This document shows positions 28,879 to 37,448 of a stretch of DNA of 64,000 nucleotides, in pieces. The first letter of the stretch is position 1. The number at the start of each line of letters is the position of its first letter. Origin of the DNA: an uncultured Cellvibrionales bacterium (lineage in GTDB: Bacteria > Pseudomonadota > Gammaproteobacteria > Pseudomonadales > Porticoccaceae); assembly GCA_913031145.1 (NCBI GenBank), contig CAJWCO010000006.1, positions 24,503 through 88,502 of the forward strand, written 5' to 3'. A program made the translations under genes and the position numbers. The notes below the pieces were generated by a model, which was not told the DNA's origin, did not search any database, and saw only the letters and a program-made list of their open reading frames with translations.

Positions 28879-30342
28879 ATGATGCAGGATGCGCAGCATT
28901 TACTCCCCTACGAATTCGCTCGTAACCATCGGCTTCTACTGAACTCTGAAGAGGGGACGTTGTTGCTTGCACCCGGGGCGCAAGCTTGGGCAATCGCCGA
29001 GGTGGCGAGGAGTTTCACCGAGTCGTTGAGTATTGAGACGGTTGATGATGAGCATTTTGATGGTGTGTTGAGCGGGTTGTATCGCGATCAACAAAACTCG
29101 TCAGAATCAGTGATGGAAGATATCCAAGATTTTGTCGATATTGAATCTGCGGCGGCTGAATTAGAAGAGTCGGCAGATCTTCTGGATGCCGAAAATGACG
29201 CGCCGATCATTCGGCTCCTAAATGCGGTGCTCGCCGAGTCGCTGAGGGAAAATGCGTCCGATATTCACATAGAACCCTATGAGAAGAAGGCTTTGGTGCG
29301 CTTCCGACTCGACGGTGTGTTGCGTACCGTGTTAAGCCCATCGGTGCAGATTACGCCGCTGTTGGTGTCGCGTATCAAAGTAATGTCGAAATTGGATATA
29401 GCCGAGCGACGATTGCCTCAGGACGGGCGCATGAGCATTAAGCTGGGCGGTCGGAATGTGGACTTGCGAGTGTCTACCATGCCGTCGAGCCATGGTGAGC
29501 GCGTTGTTATGCGCTTATTGGACAAAGAAGCGGGTAAGCTTCAGGTTGACGATCTAGGCATGTCGGCAGAGACGAAAGCCGAGTTGGATGACCTGATTCG
29601 TCGGCCGCATGGTATTATTTTGGTGACCGGGCCTACAGGCTCAGGAAAGACCACTTCGCTGTATGCGGCGCTTCAGCAAATGGATCGTGCAGAGCGCAAC
29701 GTGATGACGGTTGAAGACCCTGTGGAGTACGATTTGCCCGGGGTGAGTCAGACGCAGATCAATCTGCGTGCCGGCATGACGTTTGCTCGCGGTTTGCGCG
29801 CGATATTACGGCAGGATCCTGATGTTATTCTGATCGGTGAGATTCGCGATGGCGAGACAGCGGAAATAGCCACTCAGGCTAGCTTGACTGGACACTTGGT
29901 ACTCTGCACGTTACATACAAACACGGCTGCGGGAGCTATAACGCGCCTTCAAGATTTAGGTGTGGATAGTTTTTTGTTGGCATCGACCATCCGCGGTATT
30001 CTCTCTCAGCGATTGTTGCGGATTCTGTGCGCAGAATGCCGAGAGTCAGTGCAACCAAACGCCTACCACCGCGAGCTTCTGAAACTCCCCGAGGGCATTC
30101 AAATTTTTCAGGCTCGCGGCTGTCGCCACTGCAGCAGTACCGGTTATTCTGGCCGCCGAGCGCTGTTTGAGTTGGTCACGATAGATGCCGAGTTACAGAC
30201 ATTAATTCACGAAAATGCGGGTGAGTTAGAGCTTGAGGCGACGGTCCGTAAAAGTGTCCCGAGTATTCGCGATGCCGGTTTTAAGCTCGTTATCGATGGT
30301 GTAACCACCATTGAAGAAGTCTTGCGCGTAACGAGTATTTAA
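28879..30342 (+). CDS. gspE: Type II secretion ATPase GspE
   Basis: The 487-residue secretion ATPase powers pseudopilus assembly. Visible motifs are the Walker A GPTGSGKTTSLY near residues 252-263, the Asp box and Walker B around RQDPDVILIGEIRDGETAE near 312-330, and the His box region TGHLVLCTLHTN. A C-terminal four-cysteine zinc region (CAEC and CRHC) is also present. The N-terminal domain (residues 1-90) would bind GspL. A GAGGG site precedes the ATG. Confidence 0.97.
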   Translation: MMQDAQHLLPYEFARNHRLLLNSEEGTLLLAPGAQAWAIAEVARSFTESLSIETVDDEHFDGVLSGLYRDQQNSSESVMEDIQDFVDIESAAAELEESADLLDAENDAPIIRLLNAVLAESLRENASDIHIEPYEKKALVRFRLDGVLRTVLSPSVQITPLLVSRIKVMSKLDIAERRLPQDGRMSIKLGGRNVDLRVSTMPSSHGERVVMRLLDKEAGKLQVDDLGMSAETKAELDDLIRRPHGIILVTGPTGSGKTTSLYAALQQMDRAERNVMTVEDPVEYDLPGVSQTQINLRAGMTFARGLRAILRQDPDVILIGEIRDGETAEIATQASLTGHLVLCTLHTNTAAGAITRLQDLGVDSFLLASTIRGILSQRLLRILCAECRESVQPNAYHRELLKLPEGIQIFQARGCRHCSSTGYSGRRALFELVTIDAELQTLIHENAGELELEATVRKSVPSIRDAGFKLVIDGVTTIEEVLRVTSI

Positions 30343-30344
30343 CG

Positions 30345-31574
30345 GTGGCCGCTTTTGACTACGCCGCTTATGATCAGAACGGTAAGGTTCAAAGCGGGGT
30401 AATTTCGGCTGATTCTGAGCGACATGCTAGGCGCTTACTCAAAGATCGTGATTTACTGCCGGCTTCATTGAAGGAAGTCAGTCAAGCATCCGCAGAAGAC
30501 ACGTCGAGGCGTTGGGCCTTTTTCGGTGGTCGCCGCGAGGCGCGGGTGAATAATTTTGATTTAGCGCTCTTGTTGCAGCAGCAAGCGATCTTAATTCAGT
30601 CGGGGTTGCCGCTGGAAGATGCCCTTAAGATGACGATCGAGCAAGCAGAAACTGAGAGTCAGCGCCGTATGGTGCAGAGTTGGCGCGCAGAAATTAGTGA
30701 GGGCCGGAGTTTCTCGGATGCACTGCGCCGCTCGCCGTATAAAATTCCAGAGTCGGTTGTGGCGGGCGTCGGAGTGGGTGAGGAAAGCGGGCATTTGCAC
30801 GAGGTATTGCGGCGTCTTGCTGAAGATATTGAAACCAGCGCAGAAAACCGTAAGACGGTGTCGCGAGCACTAATCTACCCGTCGACTTTGATGGCCACAT
30901 CTTTAATTGTTGTGGCCATTATGATGATCTGGGTCGTACCCAAGATTACCGCGATTTTTGTCAGTTCAAAGCGCGAATTGCCAATGATGACGCGCATTGT
31001 TATGAACTTAAGTGATTTTACGCAGAATTACGGTCTGTATGTTGGACTGGGAATTGCCCTGGCAATTATCGTGTTCAAACAATTAATGCGCGATCTTGAT
31101 CGGCGCCGGCGTTGGCACCAGATGCTCTTGAATATGCCGGGTTTGGGTCGTTGGATACACATGGGAAATGTTGCAGACTGGTCGCGTAGTTTAGGTGTTT
31201 TGTTGGCGAACGGAGTCCCTGCGCTGGCAGCATTGCGCATTGCATCGGCGGTCGTCGAAAATTTATATCTGCGCTCTAAAATGGAGGCGGTCACCGAGGC
31301 CATGCGTCGCGGCAGTACTTTGCAGAAGGCCCTTTCCGAACATTTGACTGGGAGTGGTTTTTTAGTGCACATGGTGGGTAGTGGCGAGGCGTCGAGCGAA
31401 TTGGATAAGATGTTGTTGCGCGTATCGGAATACTATTCGGTGCGACTGCAGAATGCGGTAGACATATTTATGAAGTTGATCAACCCGATATTAATTATTT
31501 TTATGGGGTTGGTGATTCTGTCGGTGGTGGCCGCGGTGATGCTGCCTATCATGGACATGAACAACATGATTTAA
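30345..31574 (+). CDS. gspF: Type II secretion inner-membrane platform protein GspF
   Basis: The 409-residue protein has two repeated T2SSF domains (about residues 70-195 and 275-397) and three membrane segments, near residues 175-200, 225-245 and 375-400. It starts with GTG two bases after the gspE stop. GspF is the platform that connects GspE, GspL and the pseudopilus. Confidence 0.96.
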   Translation: MAAFDYAAYDQNGKVQSGVISADSERHARRLLKDRDLLPASLKEVSQASAEDTSRRWAFFGGRREARVNNFDLALLLQQQAILIQSGLPLEDALKMTIEQAETESQRRMVQSWRAEISEGRSFSDALRRSPYKIPESVVAGVGVGEESGHLHEVLRRLAEDIETSAENRKTVSRALIYPSTLMATSLIVVAIMMIWVVPKITAIFVSSKRELPMMTRIVMNLSDFTQNYGLYVGLGIALAIIVFKQLMRDLDRRRRWHQMLLNMPGLGRWIHMGNVADWSRSLGVLLANGVPALAALRIASAVVENLYLRSKMEAVTEAMRRGSTLQKALSEHLTGSGFLVHMVGSGEASSELDKMLLRVSEYYSVRLQNAVDIFMKLINPILIIFMGLVILSVVAAVMLPIMDMNNMI

Positions 31575-31604
31575 CAGGACTTTAATGATGCGAGGTGACA
31601 GACT

Positions 31605-32060
31605 ATGAGACGGACAGGGTCCACACACAAAACACGCCAGAGGGGGTTTACACTGATCGAGATGATGGTGGTGGTGGTGGTGATCGGCCTGTTGGCCGCA
31701 ATGATTGGGCCACGGCTCTTTAATCAGGTGGAAAAAGCCCAGAGAATCCGAATTAAACAGGATGTTCGCGCGATTGAAAGCGCTTTGAAATTCTTTCGTT
31801 TGGACAATTATCGCTACCCATCTCAGAGCGAGGGCTTGGAGGCACTTGTGTCATCGCCGTCAGGTTCAGGCGCCCAGCGCTGGAACGGTCCTTATCTCGA
31901 AGTGGTTCCCGAAGACCCGTTTCAGAGATCATACGGTTATGCCAATCCGGGCACACATGGAAAAGACGTCGAAGTGTTTAGCTTGGGGGGGGACGGTGTA
32001 AACGGTGGAGAAGGCATTGACAAGGACTGGGGTAGTTGGAACGTGAATGAGATTCAATAG
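31605..32060 (+). CDS. gspG: Major pseudopilin GspG
   Basis: The 151-residue prepilin has the cleavage and methylation site RGFTLIEMMVVVVVIGLL near residue 14, with Glu at +5. The C-terminal pattern GTHGKDVEVFSLGGDG is typical of the calcium-binding region of GspG. It forms the body of the pseudopilus after cleavage by a prepilin peptidase, which is not encoded in this window. A GAGGTGA ribosome-binding site precedes the ATG. Confidence 0.96.
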   Translation: MRRTGSTHKTRQRGFTLIEMMVVVVVIGLLAAMIGPRLFNQVEKAQRIRIKQDVRAIESALKFFRLDNYRYPSQSEGLEALVSSPSGSGAQRWNGPYLEVVPEDPFQRSYGYANPGTHGKDVEVFSLGGDGVNGGEGIDKDWGSWNVNEIQ

Positions 32061-32068
32061 GCCCTAGA

Positions 32069-32635
32069 ATGCGCAACCGAGAAACGGGTTTTACGCTTTT
32101 TGAGGTCATCATTGTGGTGGTGATCGTAGCGATCCTATCGGGTATGAGTATGCTAGCATTGAACCAAGCCTTTGATCGACGTCATCAAGCCCACGCAGAT
32201 CAACTTTTGTTGTGGTTGCAGCAGTTATCTGAGTTGGCGGCGCTCAGCGGTATCGTCTATGGGGTAATGCACAGCGGCGCAGAGGAGGATGAGCCCTCGA
32301 CAGCGAACCAAAAGTTGCTAGCGGTGGTTTTTTTTGAGCATCGTTGGCATGTGGCTATGTCGCCTGAGCCTTTTGATTTGTTGCCCAAAGCGTATTTATC
32401 TTGGATGGTTGATACAGACTTCGACGTCTCTATTCAGCAATACCCGCGTATTGAGCGCTTGGGCGCTAAAGGGGAACCACTTCAGCCGATTTTGCCCATT
32501 ATCGCATTAATGCCGGACGGCTTCATGGAACCGAATGCAACGATAGATTTAATGTTTAGCGGTAGTAAAGATGTCTTTGGCTTTCGATGGGACGATGAGC
32601 TAGCGCGATTAGAAATGTCGAGAACGTTGCCATGA
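32069..32635 (+). CDS. gspH: Minor pseudopilin GspH
   Basis: The 188-residue prepilin begins MRNRETGFTLFEVIIVVVIV, with a type IV prepilin signal cleaved after the glycine and Glu at +5. The rest is a globular beta domain. It overlaps gspI by four bases (ATGA). The role follows from position between gspG and gspI; minor pseudopilins diverge strongly in sequence. Confidence 0.9.
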   Translation: MRNRETGFTLFEVIIVVVIVAILSGMSMLALNQAFDRRHQAHADQLLLWLQQLSELAALSGIVYGVMHSGAEEDEPSTANQKLLAVVFFEHRWHVAMSPEPFDLLPKAYLSWMVDTDFDVSIQQYPRIERLGAKGEPLQPILPIIALMPDGFMEPNATIDLMFSGSKDVFGFRWDDELARLEMSRTLP

Positions 32636-33054
32636 TCGGGTTGGATAGCGACGTGAAGGATTCCAATAGTTCTAATCGGGTGCGCGGTTTTACATTGATC
32701 GAGGTAGCTTTCGCGCTGGTAATTTTGAGTACGGTACTGGCGAGTTCGTTGCAGTTGGTCGGTCAATATGCCGATGAGCGTGTGCGAATGCGTGACCGTT
32801 TTTTGGCTCATCAGGTGGGTTGGAACCGCTTGATGGAGCAATATCAGACGGTTGAGAAGTGGCTCGCTCCCAATGCAATGGTCGAAAAGCGAACCAATGG
32901 TATCGATCAACAGGCAGATCGAGACTGGCTATGGAATTTAAAAATTGAAGAGGCTATGGGCCAAAATCTCTATCGTTATCAACTTGAAGTGCGCGATGGT
33001 GGCGACGAGCGATTACACGTTCGGTTGGCGGCTTTTTTTGTTAGCCGGCCTTAA
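32632..33054 (+). CDS. gspI: Minor pseudopilin GspI
   Basis: The 140-residue prepilin has its signal GFTLIEVAFALVILSTVLA after a 19-residue leader. GspI forms the tip complex with GspJ and GspK. The start ATG overlaps the gspH stop. It is followed by gspJ after 13 bases. Confidence 0.9.
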   Translation: MIGLDSDVKDSNSSNRVRGFTLIEVAFALVILSTVLASSLQLVGQYADERVRMRDRFLAHQVGWNRLMEQYQTVEKWLAPNAMVEKRTNGIDQQADRDWLWNLKIEEAMGQNLYRYQLEVRDGGDERLHVRLAAFFVSRP

Positions 33055-33067
33055 GAGGCGTCTCATT

Positions 33068-33712
33068 GTGTTACGTTTTGATAAAAAAAATCGTGCAGAC
33101 GGGGTAGGCAAGACCCATTGGCAGCGGGGATTTACGCTGATCGAAGTCGTTGTCTCTTTGGCCCTTTTGGCTGTTATGTCAATGATGGCCTATCAAGCCT
33201 TAGTGTTGGTGCTCGAGACGAACCAGCGAAGTCGAGACGCGCTGGCAGAACAGTCTCGGCTGCAACGTGTCTGGCGCGTGATTGGTCGCGATTTATGGCA
33301 TTTGCGAAACCGGCAATTTTATGACGGTCTAGGGCGGATTGAGCCGGCGTATGAAACAGATAAAAGTGAATTTGGTGTGCGTTTTAGTCGCGCTGGCGCG
33401 CCGATGCTAGCGTCAAATCCCAGCGGTTTAAATCGGATTTATTACCAATTAGACGATGATGGTCAATTGGTCAGAACCTCATGGGCTATTACTGATTCGC
33501 CGCGCTATCAGGAGGGGAATCGGCGAATTATGCTCGGTAACGTCGACGAAGTAGTTTTTGAACACCTGACGGGCGACGGCAACTATTCTGTGGACTGGCC
33601 CCCCATTAAGGGGTCGGCAATGACCACTTTACCGCGGATGATTAGAGTCACGATTACACTTGAGGATGGTCAGCAAACATCACGGTTATTTCCTGGGGTT
33701 GACGTTGACTGA
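33068..33712 (+). CDS. gspJ: Minor pseudopilin GspJ
   Basis: From the GTG at 33068 the product is 214 residues with a leader of about 23 residues. The prepilin signal GFTLIEVVVSLALLAVMS follows. The open frame extends back to 32945 inside gspI, but that part lacks family character and AAGAGG precedes the GTG. The globular domain includes YYQLDDDGQLVRTSW. It is part of the pseudopilus tip. Confidence 0.9.
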   Translation: MLRFDKKNRADGVGKTHWQRGFTLIEVVVSLALLAVMSMMAYQALVLVLETNQRSRDALAEQSRLQRVWRVIGRDLWHLRNRQFYDGLGRIEPAYETDKSEFGVRFSRAGAPMLASNPSGLNRIYYQLDDDGQLVRTSWAITDSPRYQEGNRRIMLGNVDEVVFEHLTGDGNYSVDWPPIKGSAMTTLPRMIRVTITLEDGQQTSRLFPGVDVD

Positions 33713-34916
33713 GTCTTGCAAAACCACACCCTCTACACGAACACTCGGCAATCGACAGCGCGGTGTGGCGCTAATGGCGGCACTAATATTGATGCTGGCC
33801 GTGGTGATGGTGCTGGGTAATATTTTTTACCGACATCAAATGGATGTGTCTCAGGCGGGGGCCGCCGCGCACACCGACCAGGCGCTTTTATTAGCGTTGA
33901 GTGTAGAGAGTTGGGCGCGGCAACAAGTATCTTCAGGGTTGCAGTCCAATGGTCAACCCTTTAACTCCGATACGGTAGATCACCTCGGTGAAAATTGGGC
34001 GCAGGCCGTGCCGATGTTGCCGATTGAGGGGGGTGTTATCCGCGGCTGCATCCAAGATCTTCAAGCGCGCTTTAACATCAATAATTTTGCCATTTACTCT
34101 AAAAAGAATGCCGCGGCATTTACTGCCGACGCGTCGGTAGGTCCTTTGGATCCCATAAATACCGTAGTTATTTGGCAAAACTTGTTGGAATTACTAGATT
34201 TTCCAGTGACGCCTCAGCGAAGCGCAGCACTCGCCGACTGGCTTGACAAAGATGCCGACATGATTAATTCATGGGGCGCGGAGCAGCCTTATTATGGTAA
34301 TTTGCAACCCCCACGTACGGTCGCTAATGGGCCCATGACAGACAGTTCTGAGCTAGCTGCTGTTGTCGGTTATAGTGTCTTTGATGTGCAGTATTTGACT
34401 CATTTTGTGTCGGCCTTGCCAGTGCGGTCTGCCGTTTCTCCCGCGGTAATACCAACGCCCATTAATATAAACACGGCGTCAGATGTTGTACTACAAGCGC
34501 TGGGCGGATCGCGTGCTTTGGAGTTTTTCGAGGTCATTCAGCAAGCCCGCAGCGACAACCGTCACTTTCAGACGGTGGCGGAGTTGCATAGTGAGCTTTC
34601 GGTGGGTTTAGCGATGTCATTGCCAGAGATTCAGGCACAATGGCCAGCGGCGTTGTTGGATGTAAAATCAAGTTTCTTTCAGCTATATTTGGAAGTGTTG
34701 TTAGGTGACATTCATCTGCAAGTAAAGAGTACAATAGACTTACGCAATTCAAAACGAGCGGCGCCCGCAGTGATTGCTCGGGAAGTCTCGGTAGTGCCAA
34801 AGGTGATGCCTGAGATCGTCGTCGAGGACGAGGCACCGCTGCAGAGCGCTGCAGAGGACACCGATGAAAATCAGGTGTATCGCGTGCAGACTGCCTGCGA
34901 AGTGATTGGAGTTTAA
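33705..34916 (+). CDS. gspK: Minor pseudopilin GspK
   Basis: The product is about 403 residues from a TTG at 33705 that overlaps the gspJ stop. The exact start is uncertain because the frame is open to 33660. The prepilin-like segment RGVALMAALILMLAVVMVLG lacks Glu at +5, as is usual for GspK, which caps the pseudopilus. The large globular domain contains INTASDVVLQALGG, a helix-hairpin-helix-like stretch seen in the family. Confidence 0.9.
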   Translation: MTESCKTTPSTRTLGNRQRGVALMAALILMLAVVMVLGNIFYRHQMDVSQAGAAAHTDQALLLALSVESWARQQVSSGLQSNGQPFNSDTVDHLGENWAQAVPMLPIEGGVIRGCIQDLQARFNINNFAIYSKKNAAAFTADASVGPLDPINTVVIWQNLLELLDFPVTPQRSAALADWLDKDADMINSWGAEQPYYGNLQPPRTVANGPMTDSSELAAVVGYSVFDVQYLTHFVSALPVRSAVSPAVIPTPININTASDVVLQALGGSRALEFFEVIQQARSDNRHFQTVAELHSELSVGLAMSLPEIQAQWPAALLDVKSSFFQLYLEVLLGDIHLQVKSTIDLRNSKRAAPAVIAREVSVVPKVMPEIVVEDEAPLQSAAEDTDENQVYRVQTACEVIGV

Positions 34917-34920
34917 GTGC

Positions 34921-36030
34921 ATGAGTGCATCATCGGTTGATCATCTTTACGATCTCGATAGACGCTTTCCATCGGAGAGTGAGCAGAGAAGTCTGTTGCA
35001 TCTTTGGGTGCCGTCTGAGCGCGTTACCGTGCACCGTATTAACAAGCCGACAGCACCGCAGCGCAAGTGGCCTGCACTGATTCCTTGGATGCTTGAAGAG
35101 CGGACATTGGAGCCTGTTGAAGAGACCCATTTTGTTCTGGGAGGGCGCGCCGGCGGGGATCTGGTCGATGTTTTCGCGGTGAGTCGACACGATATGCAGG
35201 AATGGCATCGGATCGCGGAAAACGCGGGCGTTGTTGCGATGCGAATGGTACCAGATTATTTCGCACTCCCGTGGGAGGAAGGAAGAATCACTATTGGCTG
35301 GCGTGAAGGACGTTGTCTTGTTCGCCACTCAGCCACACAAGGTTTCGCGGCGTCGCCTGAAGTGGCATGGGCCATGGTCGAAAGGCTGATAGCGGCGCAA
35401 GATGTGGCGCCGCGCGTGTCCATCAGCGTACCGGATCCTGAGCTTATTCCGCAAAGTTTGAGAATCCAAGCTGAAATTAACGATGCAGAGGTTGACTGGC
35501 AAATGACCAGTATGCCGAGCTCGGTTAACCTCATGTCTGGCATATTTCAAGCACGACCACCGCAGCCCGAAAAACATATTTTTGTTGTTAATACGCTTTT
35601 AACAATTTTGGCGATCGGCCTTTTATTCGTTTATCTAGAGCTCTCAAATGCCAATCTTGCGCAGCACTCGACGGCGCTTGAGAATCATCTGAAAGTAAGT
35701 TTCAGTCGCGTTTTTCCGAGCCAGTCAACGGACGTCGAAGATTTACGCTTCAATGTGCAACAAAAAATTGCAAGGCTGGAGAGGCAATATGAAAGCGTCG
35801 AGAGCATGCCTCTAAGAGGCCTTTTAGCGCTGACCGAACTGATGGCTAACTGCGGTTGTGACCTGCGTTTACTGCAAACTTCAGGGCAGGAGGTCGAGCT
35901 TCATGTGGAAAACGCTGCGGCCCTAAAACGAAAAAAATTAGTGATCCAAGGTTATACTGTAACAATGAGACCTCTGTATGATGTTGCTGACGCCTACATT
36001 GTTAAGCTGCGGCCAGAGGGAACATCGTGA
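34921..36030 (+). CDS. gspL: Type II secretion protein GspL
   Basis: The 369-residue bitopic protein starts at the ATG at 34921 (MSASSVDHLYD), 9 bases after GGAG. The cytoplasmic actin-like domain (about residues 1-215) contains PWMLEERTLEPVEETHF and binds GspE. One membrane segment lies near residues 223-242, and a periplasmic ferredoxin-like domain follows. The TTG start at 34906 that overlaps gspK is less likely. Confidence 0.9.
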   Translation: MSASSVDHLYDLDRRFPSESEQRSLLHLWVPSERVTVHRINKPTAPQRKWPALIPWMLEERTLEPVEETHFVLGGRAGGDLVDVFAVSRHDMQEWHRIAENAGVVAMRMVPDYFALPWEEGRITIGWREGRCLVRHSATQGFAASPEVAWAMVERLIAAQDVAPRVSISVPDPELIPQSLRIQAEINDAEVDWQMTSMPSSVNLMSGIFQARPPQPEKHIFVVNTLLTILAIGLLFVYLELSNANLAQHSTALENHLKVSFSRVFPSQSTDVEDLRFNVQQKIARLERQYESVESMPLRGLLALTELMANCGCDLRLLQTSGQEVELHVENAAALKRKKLVIQGYTVTMRPLYDVADAYIVKLRPEGTS

Positions 36031-36521
36031 ACCTTGTTCAGCTTACCAAAGAGTGGTTTGCGCAGCTGCAGTCGCGTGAGCGTCGCACAATCCTTGTTGG
36101 GTTGGTATTAGTCGTTTTGGCAGTGGTGTATGTGATAATAGAGCCTCGCTGGAAGACGCATTGGCAGTTAGATGCGGACGTCAAAACTCGGCAGGGCGAT
36201 TTGTTATGGTTATCGCAGCAAGTTTCCAAAGTCCAAGCATTGCGCAATAGCTGTCCAAGTCGGGCCTCTCGCGGCAGTAAAGATAGCGATATGATTCCGC
36301 TTTTGGTACGGCGGAATCAGTTAAAAATGCGCGAATACAAAAACGAACGCGGACTGTCGACTTTGAATGTAACCGCAGACGACGCAAATTCTATACTACG
36401 GTTGATAGGGCAGATTGCCTGCGAGGAATTTCTACTGAGACAGCTCAAGTTAGAGAAGCTCGAACCCGCCGAGAAAGGTGCCAAGTTCAATGCGACCATG
36501 GAGTTTACGCGTGTGCAATAA
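36027..36521 (+). CDS. gspM: Type II secretion protein GspM
   Basis: The 164-residue protein has a short cytoplasmic N-terminus and one membrane segment (about residues 22-38, ILVGLVLVVLAVVYVII). A periplasmic ferredoxin-like domain follows. The GTG start overlaps the gspL stop. It pairs with GspL in the inner-membrane platform. The assignment depends on topology and position. Confidence 0.88.
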   Translation: MNLVQLTKEWFAQLQSRERRTILVGLVLVVLAVVYVIIEPRWKTHWQLDADVKTRQGDLLWLSQQVSKVQALRNSCPSRASRGSKDSDMIPLLVRRNQLKMREYKNERGLSTLNVTADDANSILRLIGQIACEEFLLRQLKLEKLEPAEKGAKFNATMEFTRVQ

Positions 36522-36575
36522 GTGTTGCCTTAGGGCACGCCCAGTAAACGTTGTGCATTGCTGGGGGTATTGCTT

Positions 36576-37448
36576 GTGAAGGGGTTGCTGGTGTCCGCAG
36601 CAACCGCTGTGATCGGCGGTGTCAGGCAGGGCGCTGCGCTGCGTAGAAGTCCAGCAGGCGTTATTCAGATGTTAGCCGCGGCGTTGCTTCTCGTGCTGGT
36701 GATTGTGTTAACGTTGCGGTTGGTTGGGCAAATAGACAGAGCGCCTCCGACCTTGTTACAACTGGAGCGTTCCGGTGTGTCTTCAGTGCAGAATTGGAAT
36801 TGGTTTAACAATGCGTTGGAAGCGCCTGTTGCAAGGCAACAACAAGTAGCCCAAGCGCTCGCGGACGCAAAGATTAATGCCGACCTTTTAGGTGTGGTGA
36901 TATCGGATGAGATCTCTACGGCAACGATTAAATACAAGGGTCAGCCGGAAGCCGTTTATTTGAGGGGGGATGATCTGTTAGCTGGAATGAAGATCGTCAA
37001 AATTGAGGCCCAGCGAATTGTCGTCGAACAGGGCGGTGTCCAAAAACAGATTTTACTGAAAAAGCCTGAATCTATCTTTCAATCCGAAGTGGTGTCAGAA
37101 AATAGTAACAGCGATCTTGAGCAGTCGGGTTTTCGACTGGCGAATATGTTCGGTGCCGTCCCAGTTCGTTTGGCGTCGGGGGGAGGGGCAGAGACTGCCG
37201 GGTTCAAACTCAACGGTCTTTCAGCCGAGATGCGATCTCTTGCCGATATAGAAGACGGTGATGTGGTGGTATCTGTGAGTGGTTCTTCGGTTACTGAACT
37301 TATGGAGAACCCTGCGGCTTGGATGAGTCTCAGTGGGCAGAGTAATCTGCCCTTAACTATAATACGAGATGGCCAAGAGATGGTTATCTATGTCAATGCC
37401 GCCAGTTTATCGGCAAAAATGTTACCGATGATGGGAAAAATTCGATGA
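36576..37448 (+). CDS. gspC: Type II secretion protein GspC with PDZ domain
   Basis: The product is 290 residues from the GTG at 36576, which has a G-rich site 8 bases upstream. One membrane segment (about residues 30-52) is followed by the periplasmic homology region (LLGVVISDEISTATIKYKG near 105-123). A C-terminal PDZ-like domain (about 200-285) contains IEDGDVVVSVSGSSV. GspC links the platform to GspD. It lies after gspM, not at the head of the cluster, and overlaps gspD by four bases. Confidence 0.9.
   Translation: MKGLLVSAATAVIGGVRQGAALRRSPAGVIQMLAAALLLVLVIVLTLRLVGQIDRAPPTLLQLERSGVSSVQNWNWFNNALEAPVARQQQVAQALADAKINADLLGVVISDEISTATIKYKGQPEAVYLRGDDLLAGMKIVKIEAQRIVVEQGGVQKQILLKKPESIFQSEVVSENSNSDLEQSGFRLANMFGAVPVRLASGGGAETAGFKLNGLSAEMRSLADIEDGDVVVSVSGSSVTELMENPAAWMSLSGQSNLPLTIIRDGQEMVIYVNAASLSAKMLPMMGKIR

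Noticed and set aside
32945..33067. Longer N-terminus for gspJ starting inside gspI
   Set aside because: The added 41 residues lack prepilin-leader character, while the GTG at 33068 has a ribosome-binding site and gives a normal leader.
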